A stretch of DNA of 64,000 nucleotides. Source: Schaalia sp. ZJ405 (GTDB lineage Bacteria; Actinomycetota; Actinomycetes; Actinomycetales; Actinomycetaceae). Under the pieces are notes generated by a model. That model was not told the DNA's origin. It was given only the letters and a program-made list of their open reading frames with translations, and ran no database searches. Position 1 is the stretch's first letter, and each line of letters begins with the position of its first letter. The stretch spans positions 1,364,001 through 1,428,000 of the forward strand of contig NZ_CP064952.1 in assembly GCF_011038885.2 (NCBI RefSeq), in the 5' to 3' direction. Below, piece by piece: positions 14,238 to 24,849 of this stretch. The translations under genes and the position numbers were made by a program.

Positions 14238-15200
14238 CTACCGCTGGCAGCTCGGGCACCAGAACAGGCGACGATTCTGCATGAGCGCCTCGCGAATCGG
14301 CGTGCCACAGCGCAGACACGGCCTGCCGGTACGGTGATAGACGTACCACCGAGAGGCCTCTTCATCACCTTCGATCGGAGGGTTCGGCGCCTCATCCGGA
14401 TCCATCGTCTCTAACCGCCCCGCCGCAAGACCCCGGTTCATCAGGTCACAAATGAGAACCCACAGATCACGGAGGCGCTGCTGAGAAATGTTCACGCCCT
14501 TGCGGTGCGGAGATATTCCCGCAAGAAAGAGCGCATCAGCGCGATAGATGTTCCCCACTCCTGCGATGATCGACTGATCCATAACGATTTCACCGATCGA
14601 TCGTCTCTTCGTGTGGGCAACCGAAGCAAAACGCTCCATTGCTTGACGATCCTCGCGTGCCCCAGGGTCAAGAGGATCCGGACCGAGCTTGGCCTCAGCG
14701 ATGACGCGTTCCTCATCTGAAATCAACTCGCATCGATTTGGTCCCACGAGGTCGGCAACCGCATGGGAGTTCAACATCCTCAAACGGACCTGGCCAACCG
14801 GTTCAGGCGGCTCCCACGTGCCAGTTTTCGCTTCGCCGTATCCTTCACCCCAGCGGGTTTCCGAATGACCATCCCATTGCCCCTTTGGAACCGGGGCAAT
14901 CCGATGGGCAACACCGTAGCCCTCATCAACGACCGTTTCATCACCGTTGAAACGCCACCACCCGTAGAGACCCAGGTGAATGTGGATCCACTGAGACGGC
15001 CATGTTCCTGCGGCATCGGCGGGGACAAAGCCAAGGAACATGTGCTTGCCATGAACTCGCACTTTTTCAAGGAGCGCGCCGTCGAGCTGAGCGGCGGACA
15101 GCGCGAATCGTCCCTGCGGTGACGACGTTTCAACAACGCCACCAACAAAAAGTTCATTCAGCGTCCCCGCGAGGCGACGAATGGCATCCCCCTCAGGCAT
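14238..15200 (-). CDS. Fpg/Nei family DNA glycosylase/AP lyase
   Basis: This 320-residue base-excision repair enzyme begins MPEGD: Pro2 forms the Schiff base with DNA and Glu3 is catalytic. It keeps the H2TH region (IGEIVMDQSIIAGVGNIYRADALF, with the conserved GVGNIY turn) and ends in a four-cysteine zinc finger (CLRCGTP...FWCPSC). The MPEGD start and internal features resemble the actinobacterial Nei2 group more than Fpg, so oxidised pyrimidines are the likely substrates. It is longer than usual because of an insertion around residues 95-130 rich in Trp/Gly. It is convergent with the GNAT gene and precedes nothing obvious in an operon. Confidence 0.9.
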   Translation of the reverse strand: MPEGDAIRRLAGTLNELFVGGVVETSSPQGRFALSAAQLDGALLEKVRVHGKHMFLGFVPADAAGTWPSQWIHIHLGLYGWWRFNGDETVVDEGYGVAHRIAPVPKGQWDGHSETRWGEGYGEAKTGTWEPPEPVGQVRLRMLNSHAVADLVGPNRCELISDEERVIAEAKLGPDPLDPGAREDRQAMERFASVAHTKRRSIGEIVMDQSIIAGVGNIYRADALFLAGISPHRKGVNISQQRLRDLWVLICDLMNRGLAAGRLETMDPDEAPNPPIEGDEEASRWYVYHRTGRPCLRCGTPIREALMQNRRLFWCPSCQR

Positions 15201-15352
15201 TGTGCTCCTTCACGTCGTCTATCGTTTCCCGCAACCAGCAGCGGTCAGGAAGCGACCTATGAAAAGAACGGCCGCATGAAAAGAATGCGGGGCCGGCGAT
15301 CCACCCTCCGGTGAGCGCATCAAAAGGCCGATCCCCGCATCCCTTCACGATC

Positions 15353-18286
15353 TCAGGCCTTCGGTACGACAACATTCACGAGGGACGGTGCACGAACAAT
15401 GACCTTCAGTGGATCATGACCACCCAAGGCCTTGTCGATCGGTCCCTGTGCGAGCGCAAGCTCGCGCAGGTCGTCCTCGTTAATTGACGGCGGCACCTCA
15501 AGACGAGCACGCACCTTGCCGTTCACCTGGACAATCGCGGTGACGGTTTCCTCAACGAGGAGCGACTGATCGGAAACCGTGGGGAAAGGCTCACGCGCAA
15601 GCGACTGCGGGTGTCCTAGACGCATCCACAGTTCCTCACAGATATGCGGAGCAACCGGCGACAGCATGAGGATCAACGGCTCCACAGCCGCACGTGGCAC
15701 CGACTCAAGCGACGTCAGGTGATTATTCAGCACAATGAGCTTCGAGATCGCCGTGTTGATACGGAGATTCTCGTACTCCTCCGTCACCTCAACAATTGTT
15801 CGCGCCACGAGGCGCTGAGTTTCAAGATCCGCTTCATCATCGGTCACCGTGGGCTCGCCGGTTTCCTCGTCAACGGTGTTGCGCCACAGGCGTTGAAGGA
15901 ATCGCTGTGATCCAACAACTGCGCGTGTTTCCCACGGACGTGAGACATCAAGCGGCCCCATGCTCATCTCGTAGACACGGAACACGTCAGCACCGTACGC
16001 GTCATACATCTCATCAGGGGTCACGATGTTCTTCAGGGACTTGCCCATTTTCCCGTATTCGCGGGTCACCGACTCACCGTTCCACGTGAATCCGGTGTGC
16101 TCGTCGCCCTCGACCTCGTCAGCGGGAACGTATTGCCCGCGCGCATCCTTGAAGGCATACGCCTGAACATATCCCTGGTTGAACAGCGTATGATACGGCT
16201 CCGAATCAGGGACTTTCCCCAGATCAAAGAGGACTTTCTGCCAGAAACGTGAATACAGGAGGTGGAGGACAGCGTGCTCGACACCACCGATGTACATGTC
16301 GGTTCCCCCCGACACCTTGCTCGGTGTGGGCCCCATCCAATATTCAAGGTTTGCTTGTGACGCCAGCGCATCGGAGTTATTCGGATCCGTGTAGCGCATT
16401 TCGTACCAGCAGGAGCCCGCCCACTGGGGCATCGTGTTAGTTTCACGACGGTAGGTTTTGAGTCCATCCCCCAGGTCGAGTTCAACATTCACCCACTCTT
16501 CGGCCCGACCCAGCGGTGCCTCCGGGGAGGAATCCGCATCATCCGGATCAAAGGTCCGCGGAGAATAGTCCGTGATCTCCGGGAGGTTGATTGGCAGCAT
16601 CTCTTCAGGGACTGCGTGAGCGCACCCGTCCTCGTCCCAGACAATGGGGAAAGGTTCACCCCAGTAGCGCTGGCGCGAGAAGAGCCAGTCGCGCAGACGA
16701 TAGGTCACCGTGCGATGTCCCAATCCCTTGTCTGCGAGCCACTGCGTCATCGCCGCTTTGGCTTCGTCCTTCGCGAGGCCGTTAAGTGAGATTTCATCAT
16801 TTGCGGAGTCAACAGCAACGCCGTCACCGGTGTAGGCGGACTGATCAAGATCGTATCCTTCGGGGTCGTCGGCGGGGCCGATCGTGCGGATGATCTCCAG
16901 CTCGTACTTCTTGGCAAACGTCCAGTCACGGTCATCGTGGGCGGGAACAGCCATGATCGCGCCGGTCCCGTATCCCCACAGGACGTAGTCAGCAACGAAC
17001 ACGGGAACGTTGCGGCCATTCACCGGGTTAATTCCGAAGAGACCCGTAAAGACACCCGTCTTCGTCCGCTCCTCATCGGCACGTTCCGTTTCGGATTTTG
17101 CAGCGGCCTGGGCACGATAGGTGGCCACGGCTTCGCGGGGGTGAGAGGCTCCCCCGGTCCATGCGTGACGAGTTCCCTCGGGCCATTCATCCGGAACCGT
17201 CAGGGCCGCGCCGTCAGAAGACTCCCCACCCTGGGTTCCCCCAAGGATCGGGTGCTCCGGGGCGACAACCATGAAGGTTGCACCAAATAGCGTGTCAGGG
17301 CGCGTTGTGTACACCTCAAGAGAATCTTCTACGGCCCGAGCATCCTTGGCCGCGGGCACCTCGAAGCGAACGGTGGCTCCCTCGGAACGTCCGATCCAGT
17401 TGCGCTGCATTGTGCGGACCTTTTCGGGCCAGTCGATCGTGTCAAGATCGTCAGCCAGACGCTTGCCGTAAGCGGTGATCCGCATCATCCACTGACGAAG
17501 ATTCCGCTTAAATACGGGGTAGTTTCCGCGTTCTGAGCGCCCTTCGGCGGTGACTTCTTCATTGGCGAGGACGGTGCCCAGTCCAGGGCACCAGTTGACC
17601 GGAGCCTCAGAGACGTAGGCCAATCGGAAGGAATCCACAACCTTTGCCCGCTCGACCTCGTCAAGGTCTGCCCACACGCGACCATCGGGAACGCCGACCT
17701 CGCCAGAAGTAAGCTTTTCCCGCAGTTCACTGATGGGACGAGCCGCCCCTGCCGAACCATCCGGCGCTGTGGCGTGCGGATCGAACCACGAGTTGAAGAT
17801 CTGAAGAAAAATCCATTGCGTCCACCGCACGTAGTCGGTGTCTGTTGTTGCCAGCGTCCGACGCGAATCGTGGGACAGGCCGAGGCGACGCAGCTGGCGA
17901 CGCATATTCGCAATGTTTTGCTCGGTCGTGATGCGCGGATGCTGACCTGTCTGCACGGCGAATTGCTCGGCGGGCAGGCCGAAAGCGTCGTACCCCATTG
18001 TGTAGAGGACATTGTCGCCTTTCATGCGGCGGAATCGCGCGAGAGTATCGGTCGCAATGTATCCGAGCGGATGGCCGACGTGCAGCCCCTTACCCGAGGG
18101 GTAGGGGAACATGTCAAGGAGGAAAAACGGGGTGGATGTCGCAAGCGGACCCGCAAGATCACCTTCGGGGTTGTCAGCGTAGAAGGTGCCGCGTTCTTCC
18201 CAGCGGTCCTGCCACTCGATTTCGATCTGCCCCGCAAGTTCGGCGGTGTAGCGCTGTGCCGGCTGCGTTCCGGGGGTCTGAGTCAT
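15353..18286 (-). CDS. leuS: Leucyl-tRNA synthetase
   Basis: This 977-residue class I synthetase charges tRNA-Leu. It shows the HIGH-type motif as HVGH (69-72, within [17 protein letters not shown]), a long editing domain insertion in the middle (with the typical [17 protein letters not shown]), the KMSKS-type motif as KMGKS near residue 740, and the anticodon-binding and C-terminal domains at the end. ATG 18286 is chosen because GGGGAG precedes it and the family starts here; the frame continues further upstream without similarity. It diverges from the HIT gene. A GTCCTCGT copy lies near its 3' end (15473). No T-box leader was seen. Confidence 0.97.
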   Translation of the reverse strand: MTQTPGTQPAQRYTAELAGQIEIEWQDRWEERGTFYADNPEGDLAGPLATSTPFFLLDMFPYPSGKGLHVGHPLGYIATDTLARFRRMKGDNVLYTMGYDAFGLPAEQFAVQTGQHPRITTEQNIANMRRQLRRLGLSHDSRRTLATTDTDYVRWTQWIFLQIFNSWFDPHATAPDGSAGAARPISELREKLTSGEVGVPDGRVWADLDEVERAKVVDSFRLAYVSEAPVNWCPGLGTVLANEEVTAEGRSERGNYPVFKRNLRQWMMRITAYGKRLADDLDTIDWPEKVRTMQRNWIGRSEGATVRFEVPAAKDARAVEDSLEVYTTRPDTLFGATFMVVAPEHPILGGTQGGESSDGAALTVPDEWPEGTRHAWTGGASHPREAVATYRAQAAAKSETERADEERTKTGVFTGLFGINPVNGRNVPVFVADYVLWGYGTGAIMAVPAHDDRDWTFAKKYELEIIRTIGPADDPEGYDLDQSAYTGDGVAVDSANDEISLNGLAKDEAKAAMTQWLADKGLGHRTVTYRLRDWLFSRQRYWGEPFPIVWDEDGCAHAVPEEMLPINLPEITDYSPRTFDPDDADSSPEAPLGRAEEWVNVELDLGDGLKTYRRETNTMPQWAGSCWYEMRYTDPNNSDALASQANLEYWMGPTPSKVSGGTDMYIGGVEHAVLHLLYSRFWQKVLFDLGKVPDSEPYHTLFNQGYVQAYAFKDARGQYVPADEVEGDEHTGFTWNGESVTREYGKMGKSLKNIVTPDEMYDAYGADVFRVYEMSMGPLDVSRPWETRAVVGSQRFLQRLWRNTVDEETGEPTVTDDEADLETQRLVARTIVEVTEEYENLRINTAISKLIVLNNHLTSLESVPRAAVEPLILMLSPVAPHICEELWMRLGHPQSLAREPFPTVSDQSLLVEETVTAIVQVNGKVRARLEVPPSINEDDLRELALAQGPIDKALGGHDPLKVIVRAPSLVNVVVPKA

Positions 18287-18402
18287 CGGGTTCTCCCCTT
18301 TTTCCTCTGTGTTTTCTCGACTCATCAAGGGTAGACCATTGGCAGAACGAAACGCGGGGCCCAACCCTGGCGGATCGTCAGTGAATACGTGAGAATGGCC
18401 GC

Positions 18403-18849
18403 ATGACGACTGTTTTCCACAAGATCATCACCGGTGAGTTTCCGGGCCGCTTTGTCTGGGCAGACGACATCTGCGTTGCGTTCGCAACAATCGAACCGAC
18501 ATCACCCGGTCACGTCCTCGTTGTTCCCCGTGAGCCTTTTGCTCAGTGGACCCACGGCCCCTCAACAACGGCAACCCACCTTTTTGACGTTGCTCGAATC
18601 ATCGGCCAAGCTCAGGAGCAGGCCTTCGGCGTGGCTCGGGCGGGACTGGCAATCGCCGGTTTCGAGGTTCCGCATACGCACCTCCACGTCATCCCACTGC
18701 GGGATGAAAAAGACATTCTTCTCTCTCGCGCCCGCGCTGCATCTGACGAGGAGCTCGATCAGGCAATGACTGCGCTACGTGCCGCACTCATCAGCATGGG
18801 CCACGAGTCTCACGTCCCTGCGTCAATGGGCTCGCCTGCACTGTCCTAG
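18403..18849 (+). CDS. HIT family nucleotide hydrolase/transferase
   Basis: The 148-residue protein belongs to the histidine triad family. The active-site motif is HTHLHVIP at 91-98 (H-x-H-x-H), and a typical [12 protein letters not shown] lies near residue 35. HIT proteins of the HINT/Fhit type hydrolyse nucleoside phosphoramidates or dinucleoside polyphosphates; the substrate here cannot be told. It lies head to head with leuS. A GTCCTCGT copy (18514) falls in the VLVV codons. It is followed by the tRNA-Lys pair. Confidence 0.92.
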   Translation: MTTVFHKIITGEFPGRFVWADDICVAFATIEPTSPGHVLVVPREPFAQWTHGPSTTATHLFDVARIIGQAQEQAFGVARAGLAIAGFEVPHTHLHVIPLRDEKDILLSRARAASDEELDQAMTALRAALISMGHESHVPASMGSPALS

Positions 18850-18949
18850 GGCTCTGCACGCGCCGGCGCACGACGCCACACCATCCCGGATGCGGAAATC
18901 CTGAGGTGATGATCCACCAAGAGTGTGGCGATTACCTCTCTGAGCTATT

Positions 18950-18979
18950 TTGCCAGATGCCTTTACGGACGGGTAAAGT
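18950..18979 (+). promoter_or_regulatory. Candidate promoter of the tRNA-Lys pair
   Basis: TTGCCA (18950-18955) and TAAAGT (18974-18979), 18 bases apart, lie 24 bases before the first tRNA-Lys. The position and hexamers fit a housekeeping promoter. Confidence 0.5.
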
Positions 18980-19002
18980 ATTTTCTCGGTCGCAAGGCCG
19001 TT

Positions 19003-19075
<73 letters not shown>

Positions 19076-19111
19076 CAGCTCACTCGTGGTGATCCCACGT
19101 GGGAGCCTTTC

Positions 19112-19187
<76 letters not shown>

Positions 19188-19194
19188 GAGTCTC

Positions 19195-19229
19195 GCAGTA
19201 CCAGGTTTCGGCGACTGCAAGATTTTTTT
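19195..19229 (+). terminator. Terminator of the tRNA-Lys pair
   Basis: Arms GCAGT (19195-19199) and ACTGC (19214-19218) are followed closely by seven T residues (19223-19229). The stem is short but the T-run is strong. Confidence 0.5.
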
Positions 19230-19272
19230 ATCACTCACTTTCGGTCGCATCCCCTATGACGATCTCACCCAG

Positions 19273-19477
19273 AGTTGTTTAACAATCAACCAATTGGTAA
19301 GACAGGGACGCGTATTCACTTTCCTTGCCTCACAATGGAATCAGCTCGTGCCAGTAATGAACAACCATGTCGACGGTGGAGTCAATGCTCTGCCACGGCA
19401 CCCCTATAACAACGCCCGGTCAAGATCCCACGATCTTGGTTGAAAATTCGTCTACCAACACATGAGCCGCATGACCC
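19273..19477 (+). pseudogene. Relic of an IS1249-like transposase and its right end
   Basis: A short frame reads LTINQLVRQGRVFTFL and NNHVDGGVNALPR, which lines up with the region around the catalytic Glu of both IS1249-like transposases in this window (STNKILADKRLFTFL and NNRIEGAINAPLR). The catalytic Glu is Asp here. The rest of the gene is missing. It is followed at 19451-19477 by a stretch beginning TCTACCAACACAT and ending in ACCC that matches the reverse complement of the element ends. It is a dead fragment between the tRNA-Lys genes and the adhesin, on the plus strand. Confidence 0.65.
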
Positions 19478-19513
19478 ACATCTTGAAAAGTCACCCTTGA
19501 GGAAGGCCGCGAA

Positions 19514-22500
19514 ATGAGTACGAGACGCAGACTTTTTCCCGGTTTACTGGCTGTAGCAATTTGCCTTGCCGGGCTTCCAGCACTTGCCGTTGCGCCAGAT
19601 TCCGAGGCATCCCCTTCAACTCCCCCTTCCGCGGCACCAGAGTCTTTAGCAGTAGCTGAATCTTCAGCAGATTCGGGGACACGTGATCCTGCCACCGACG
19701 AACCAACAGGCAGCGAGCCCGATCGTGCTGAAGCTAGCGATCCTTCATCTTCTCCCGGCGCATTGACGACGATGACACCTGCACCTCCCCCGGCACCGGC
19801 TGTGCGTTCCCGAGCTGATGGTGACCCTGGGGGCAGGGATGATGACACGTCACGTGTGACGATGACGGTTGGTACCCTCACTGACTCTGGAATCCTCAAG
19901 GGAAAGAGCGAATACCGGACGAATGAGCCTGTCGCAGATGTCGTCAACATCAATATCTCGGGCAAGGACTATTCGCTGAAGAATCCGTATCTTCAGATTC
20001 GCTTCCCGAAGACGTCTAAGCTCGCCGACATCACAGTTGTTGATTCCCAAGCCGGAACAACCGAACGAACCGATGATGAGCAGTATCACTATGTGACCTA
20101 TCGTTTTCCCTCATTGTCAGGAGGGGTGGATTTCACCTACTCTTACAGCTTCTCCATCGACGGACGCAGCGCCAAACCTGGGGACACGTTCACCGTCGAC
20201 GCAACCCTCTACTCAGCCGACGGAAAGGAAGTTGTCAGCGATTCCAAGACGTACACAGCTCTCGGCGTCGGCTACGCCGCTTATTCGCAGTCGAACTTGA
20301 CGTCGTCGAAGATCGAAAATGGACACCTTAATACCGCGCGCGTCTTGGTGACGGATCCAAACGCGACGGCAATACCCGACGACGCACCGGTGACATCGAA
20401 GCTTTATCTGTCGATCTCCCCGGATAACGGAAATACAACCAACGAAGGACTTGTTGTTCCCACGAACGTCAAGATGGTTGTCACTCTTCCCGCAACCGCG
20501 CGAATCCAGCTCCCTGGTCCAGGTGTCACCGTCAAAGATCTGCCCGACGGCCGTCAAGAGGCCACCTTCGTGAAATCTCATCCAGAGTTTAAGAAGCCTC
20601 CCATTCACGGTGGTCAGCCCGTCACGCCCTATTACACGCAGGACAAGTACGTCACAATGGGAGAGTTCTCGCGTTTTTCCGAAACAGCAAAGTCTCCCGC
20701 TCCCTATATTTCGCTTCTGTTCACCGGCTCTCCTTTTGACACAAATCTTCCAGTCGACATTGACTACTACGTCAATGCACACGAGGACGGGTCGGGAGGT
20801 ACCCCGGTTGATTCTCGTCGGGAGATTTATCGTTTCCAGGGACTGTACTTCTATCCAACAGGCAACCTAGTTGTCGAAAAGTCTGGCGTCGTCAGTCAAG
20901 GGCACGGCCTCTCCCCCGATTCTGATGGCTGGGTATCTGCTTACACCGGGTCAAACTACTACTGGTACGACGGGCATCTCTATGTCGGCGTGAAAGATTT
21001 TACTGATCCAGGTCTTGGCTACTATGCCCGTTTCGGTAACGAAAACAACGGGTCTGGACCTACAGGACGCGATCGATATCAAGGCGGAAAGACCAGTTCA
21101 ATCACTGAGGTTGTTACAGAAAACACCAACTCGCGAACCCGATTCTCGTCTTTTCACCTAACCCCAGAAGTCAGCACAGAATTAACAGTCAACGCCGATA
21201 ACCGCGACATCATCGAAGCGAACAAGAAGATCGTTGAAGAAGGAATCAACAAGGGCAACACAAAGCTCTATGGCGTCCGCGCGGATGGGACTCGTCAGCT
21301 GATCAAAGAGAATGTTCAGCTCGGTGACAACATCCCTGTGGGTGAACAAACCGAAGGAGAGTTCACAAAACTTGTCCTCACCTTTGACAACCCCGTCATC
21401 TTCGATAACACACTCGTAGAATTCAGGACATTCTCCGCGCTGACTTCAGCAGAAAACGACCGTCTCACAGCATCACCAGCCTTCGATCCATACACGATAC
21501 GCGAAAGCGTCACAGTCAACGGGGTCAGGCAATCAGCGACTGTGGACATCAATCCGCTGCGGCCAACCGTTGATCAAAACCAGCCCAAAGACGTGGCGAA
21601 GATTTACCAGATGCGGAATGATTTCACGCTGACAGTTGGCCCGGACTTGAGGCAGCTTCAGACCCAGGGACCGTTCACGGTCATTCGGAACATGAGGACC
21701 GTGACGCTATTACCCGTCGGTGTTGGATATGACGGCTCTTCGAGAGACTTTTCACCCAACCTGAACATCCGGACGGTTGCGAACTATCACGGTACTGGTC
21801 AGACAGCGGTCATCGTCGACTACGGAAATATACGGGCTGATGAAACGTCTTTTGTGGACCTCAAGCTCCATGCAACTGCCGCTACGGCTAGTGGACCGAA
21901 CGCGATTCCCACATATTTAGTATGGGATAGTAACGACAAAGTAAAGCCAGCTTACAGCCCGTACACTGATGCTCTTGATCTGGACGAGGACGGCGACACA
22001 ACCGAAGTTTTCCAGGTCAAGACCGCGACGCTGACGTTTACACCACCCCAAGAACTCTCATTGGTGAAGCAAGCGACCGTCAGTGGCATCACTTCAGGTG
22101 AGGTGACCGGTGATCTTGGATCAGACCTGTCATATCAACTGCTGGTGTACAACGGAACACAGACCCCAGTCAAGGCGCTAACGCTTGTTGATGTCTTGCC
22201 ATATGAGGGTGACCACACCATCGTCCCAAGCGCTGCGGGGACATATCCGCAACGTGGCTCAACCTTCGCCACCGGTTTAACTGGCAGTTTAGAGGATGCG
22301 AATACCCCGGAGGTGAATGAGAAGTTTGCGTTCTCCTACCAGCTCGCCCCGCAAGGTGCTGACCTCCCATCTGTGCGTGATGGAGAGTGGGTGCCGGCAG
22401 ACCACGTCACCGATTTTTCTCACGTGAAGTCCGTGCGTGTCATCCTCAAAGACGGCCAGCAGATTCCGGCTAATACGAATCTCGCCATCATCATCCCCTC

Positions 22501-24610
22501 ACGGACGCCCACAGACACATCACTCAAGGACTCCACCGAACAAGATCCTCAGACATCCGAGTGGTTAAATCCCGATAAGAGTGTAAATACGGCCGCGTTC
22601 TCCACCGATGGTCAGGACTTCACCGAAGCAACCAGTGTGACGGTGATGATTCAGAAATACCGCATCACAGGAATCTACTTCGCTGACATTGATAGGAACT
22701 CGGTTTTTACGAACGGTACAGATAGACCGATTGGCGGACGCCAGCTCCAGATCGTTGATGCCAATGGCAACCCCGCAAAGGATCCCAGCGGCCAGGCCTT
22801 GCCACCCGTGGTGACTAACGCCGACGGATACTACAGTGCACCCGTCTATGCCAGGGGAACGTATCGTGTTGTTGCCTCGAAGGAGAGTACAGAGGACTTC
22901 GTAACCACCCCAGGCACCTCTTACACAGGTAACAACAACATTGATGGGGAGACGATCGTAGGGAATACGGCGAAAACAACGAGCGTTAAACTCACTCCGT
23001 TATCCCCAACTCGGGAGCTCAATGTTGCTGTCAGGTTGATTCCTGGCACGGTGACGATCGCGAAGACATCAAAAGCTGAGGACGGGGCTGCGGCTGCTCC
23101 TTTGGCTGGTGCGGTGTTCCGCATCACGGATGCAGACGATCAGCAGATCCGGGGAACCGACGGCAAGATCATCGAGGACGTGACCACAAATGCCCAAGGG
23201 AAGGCGACGTTGAACAACGTCCCTCTGGGTTCCTACAGGGTTGTTGAGGTCAAAGCTCCTCAGGGCTACGTCCTCTCCACTGTCAAGCACGATGTCACGC
23301 TGACGCGCGATAACACAGACGTCACCATTGCCGTGGAAAACAGCCGCGATCACGCATCAGTGAAGGTGTCGAAGGTGTGGGAGGATGCGGGTAATCAGGA
23401 TGGTATTCGCCCAGACTCGGTCACTGTCAGGCTGCTAGCTAACGGTGAGGAGACGGGCAAAACCCTCACCTTGACCGCCAAGGACACGTGGACTGGGACC
23501 TTCACCGGTCTTGACACCAACACGGCGGGTAAAGAAATCCAGTACACGATTGCTGAAGAAGCGGTCGCTGGGTATGACTCGGCGATCACTGGGAGTGCTG
23601 GTGATGGATACACCGTGACCAACACCCACAAGGTCGCCAAGCGTGACATTGTCGTGTCGAAGGTGTGGGATGATGCGGATAACCAAGACGCTATTCGCCC
23701 AGATTCAGTGACCATCAAGCTACTCGCAAACGGTGAGGACACAGGCAAAACCCTCACCCTGAATGCTAAGGACAAGTGGACTGGAGTCTTCACTGGTCTT
23801 GACACCAACAAGGCCGGTAAAGAAATCCAATACACAATCACCGAGGATCCGGTCAAGGGATACACCCCGTCCTATTCAGGGTCGATGAAGGCGGGTCTGA
23901 CCGTCACCAACACCCACAAGGCCGCCAAGCGTGACATTGTGGTGTCGAAGGTGTGGGAGGATGCGGACAACAAGGATGGTGTGCGTCCTGAAACTGTGAC
24001 GATGCGCTTGTACGCCAACAACAAGCCAACCACCACCAGCATCACCTTGACCAAGGACACCAACTGGAAGGGCGCGTTCACGAATGTGGACGTCAACACC
24101 GCCGGTAAGGAAATCCACTACACGGTTGTTGAAGACCCAGTCAAGGGATACGACACGGCTGTTACTGGGAGTGCTGGTGATGGATACACCGTGACCAACA
24201 CCCTCATCCACGGCAACATCACCCTCACCAAGGTCAGTGACACCGGCACACCCCTAGCAGGTGCTGTGTTTGAGTTACGTCGCAACGACGGACACGTCGC
24301 AGACACCCAAACCACCAGCCGGGATGGGACGCTTGTGTTCACCAGGGTTGCCTACGGCAAATACACGGTTGTGGAAACACACGCCCCCAAGGGATACCGC
24401 AACACCACCCACAGGTTGTCCGCGCAGATCACCACACACGGTGAAACAGTGGACCTGGGCACAGTGGTCAACAAGAAAATCCCCACCCTGGCACACACCG
24501 GCACCAACACCCTAATCACAGGAACACTCGGAGCAAGCCTCCTCATCCTCGGAACACTCCTCACCCAACGACACCGACGCCGACGCCGAATGGACGCCGA
24601 ACTCTTCTAG
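19514..24610 (+). CDS. Large cell-wall-anchored adhesin with SpaA/Cna-B domains and LAHTG sorting signal
   Basis: The 1698-residue surface protein has a Sec signal peptide (about 1-26), a Ser/Pro/Ala-rich disordered stretch (about 27-115), then a long beta-rich region (about 115-1045) of adhesin/isopeptide type that I cannot subdivide. An SdrD-B-like domain (about 1048-1170) follows, then a SpaA/prealbumin-like domain (about 1178-1275), three Cna-B domains in tandem (about 1280-1565) and a second SpaA-like domain (about 1566-1650). The sorting signal is LAHTG at 1659-1663, then a hydrophobic helix and an RHRRRRR tail. LAxTG suggests a class E housekeeping sortase. ATG 19514 follows GAGGAAGG. 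It probably mediates attachment to host or bacterial surfaces. It is monocistronic, with its own terminator; no pilin sortase lies beside it, so a fimbrial shaft is less likely. Confidence 0.93.
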   Translation: MSTRRRLFPGLLAVAICLAGLPALAVAPDSEASPSTPPSAAPESLAVAESSADSGTRDPATDEPTGSEPDRAEASDPSSSPGALTTMTPAPPPAPAVRSRADGDPGGRDDDTSRVTMTVGTLTDSGILKGKSEYRTNEPVADVVNINISGKDYSLKNPYLQIRFPKTSKLADITVVDSQAGTTERTDDEQYHYVTYRFPSLSGGVDFTYSYSFSIDGRSAKPGDTFTVDATLYSADGKEVVSDSKTYTALGVGYAAYSQSNLTSSKIENGHLNTARVLVTDPNATAIPDDAPVTSKLYLSISPDNGNTTNEGLVVPTNVKMVVTLPATARIQLPGPGVTVKDLPDGRQEATFVKSHPEFKKPPIHGGQPVTPYYTQDKYVTMGEFSRFSETAKSPAPYISLLFTGSPFDTNLPVDIDYYVNAHEDGSGGTPVDSRREIYRFQGLYFYPTGNLVVEKSGVVSQGHGLSPDSDGWVSAYTGSNYYWYDGHLYVGVKDFTDPGLGYYARFGNENNGSGPTGRDRYQGGKTSSITEVVTENTNSRTRFSSFHLTPEVSTELTVNADNRDIIEANKKIVEEGINKGNTKLYGVRADGTRQLIKENVQLGDNIPVGEQTEGEFTKLVLTFDNPVIFDNTLVEFRTFSALTSAENDRLTASPAFDPYTIRESVTVNGVRQSATVDINPLRPTVDQNQPKDVAKIYQMRNDFTLTVGPDLRQLQTQGPFTVIRNMRTVTLLPVGVGYDGSSRDFSPNLNIRTVANYHGTGQTAVIVDYGNIRADETSFVDLKLHATAATASGPNAIPTYLVWDSNDKVKPAYSPYTDALDLDEDGDTTEVFQVKTATLTFTPPQELSLVKQATVSGITSGEVTGDLGSDLSYQLLVYNGTQTPVKALTLVDVLPYEGDHTIVPSAAGTYPQRGSTFATGLTGSLEDANTPEVNEKFAFSYQLAPQGADLPSVRDGEWVPADHVTDFSHVKSVRVILKDGQQIPANTNLAIIIPSRTPTDTSLKDSTEQDPQTSEWLNPDKSVNTAAFSTDGQDFTEATSVTVMIQKYRITGIYFADIDRNSVFTNGTDRPIGGRQLQIVDANGNPAKDPSGQALPPVVTNADGYYSAPVYARGTYRVVASKESTEDFVTTPGTSYTGNNNIDGETIVGNTAKTTSVKLTPLSPTRELNVAVRLIPGTVTIAKTSKAEDGAAAAPLAGAVFRITDADDQQIRGTDGKIIEDVTTNAQGKATLNNVPLGSYRVVEVKAPQGYVLSTVKHDVTLTRDNTDVTIAVENSRDHASVKVSKVWEDAGNQDGIRPDSVTVRLLANGEETGKTLTLTAKDTWTGTFTGLDTNTAGKEIQYTIAEEAVAGYDSAITGSAGDGYTVTNTHKVAKRDIVVSKVWDDADNQDAIRPDSVTIKLLANGEDTGKTLTLNAKDKWTGVFTGLDTNKAGKEIQYTITEDPVKGYTPSYSGSMKAGLTVTNTHKAAKRDIVVSKVWEDADNKDGVRPETVTMRLYANNKPTTTSITLTKDTNWKGAFTNVDVNTAGKEIHYTVVEDPVKGYDTAVTGSAGDGYTVTNTLIHGNITLTKVSDTGTPLAGAVFELRRNDGHVADTQTTSRDGTLVFTRVAYGKYTVVETHAPKGYRNTTHRLSAQITTHGETVDLGTVVNKKIPTLAHTGTNTLITGTLGASLLILGTLLTQRHRRRRRMDAELF
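23366..24207 (+). repeat. Three tandem 288-bp repeats encoding Cna-B domains
   Basis: Units begin at 23366, 23654 and 23942 with the same GTGTCGAAGGTGTGGGA sequence, exactly 288 bases apart, and each encodes one Cna-B domain (SKVWEDADN...VTNTHK). Similarity at the DNA level is high, so the repeats have duplicated or been homogenised recently and could change in number. Confidence 0.9.
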
Positions 24611-24630
24611 CTGCATGGGAGACGAAAGTT

Positions 24631-24670
24631 GGGGCCGGTACCTCTCGGTACCGGCCCCGACATCTTTTTT
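24631..24670 (+). terminator. Adhesin terminator
   Basis: Arms GGGGCCGGTACC and GGTACCGGCCCC form a perfect 12-bp stem with a 4-base loop, followed after GACATC by TTTTTT. This is a strong intrinsic terminator 20 bases after the stop. Confidence 0.95.
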
Positions 24671-24849
24671 CGCCGTCATTAAATAGTGGTCAATAGATTT
24701 GCTCGTCCCGTTAGACCCGTGAGGATCTGAGTCGCAAATGAAGAACCGCACGAATGTGCGATCACCCCTGATAATTTGCACTTTCGATAGTCATGTCACA
24801 TTTCGTCGGACGCTCGTGAACACCATAGTTTCCTGTTATCCTTCATCGC

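Noticed and set aside
18287..18402. T-box or other leader for leuS
   Set aside because: Only about 50 bases separate the likely start sites of leuS and the HIT gene from one another once coding extensions are excluded; no T-box core was seen.
23366..24207. CRISPR-like repeat array
   Set aside because: Repeats are 288 bp, coding and in frame; they are protein domains, not spaced short repeats.
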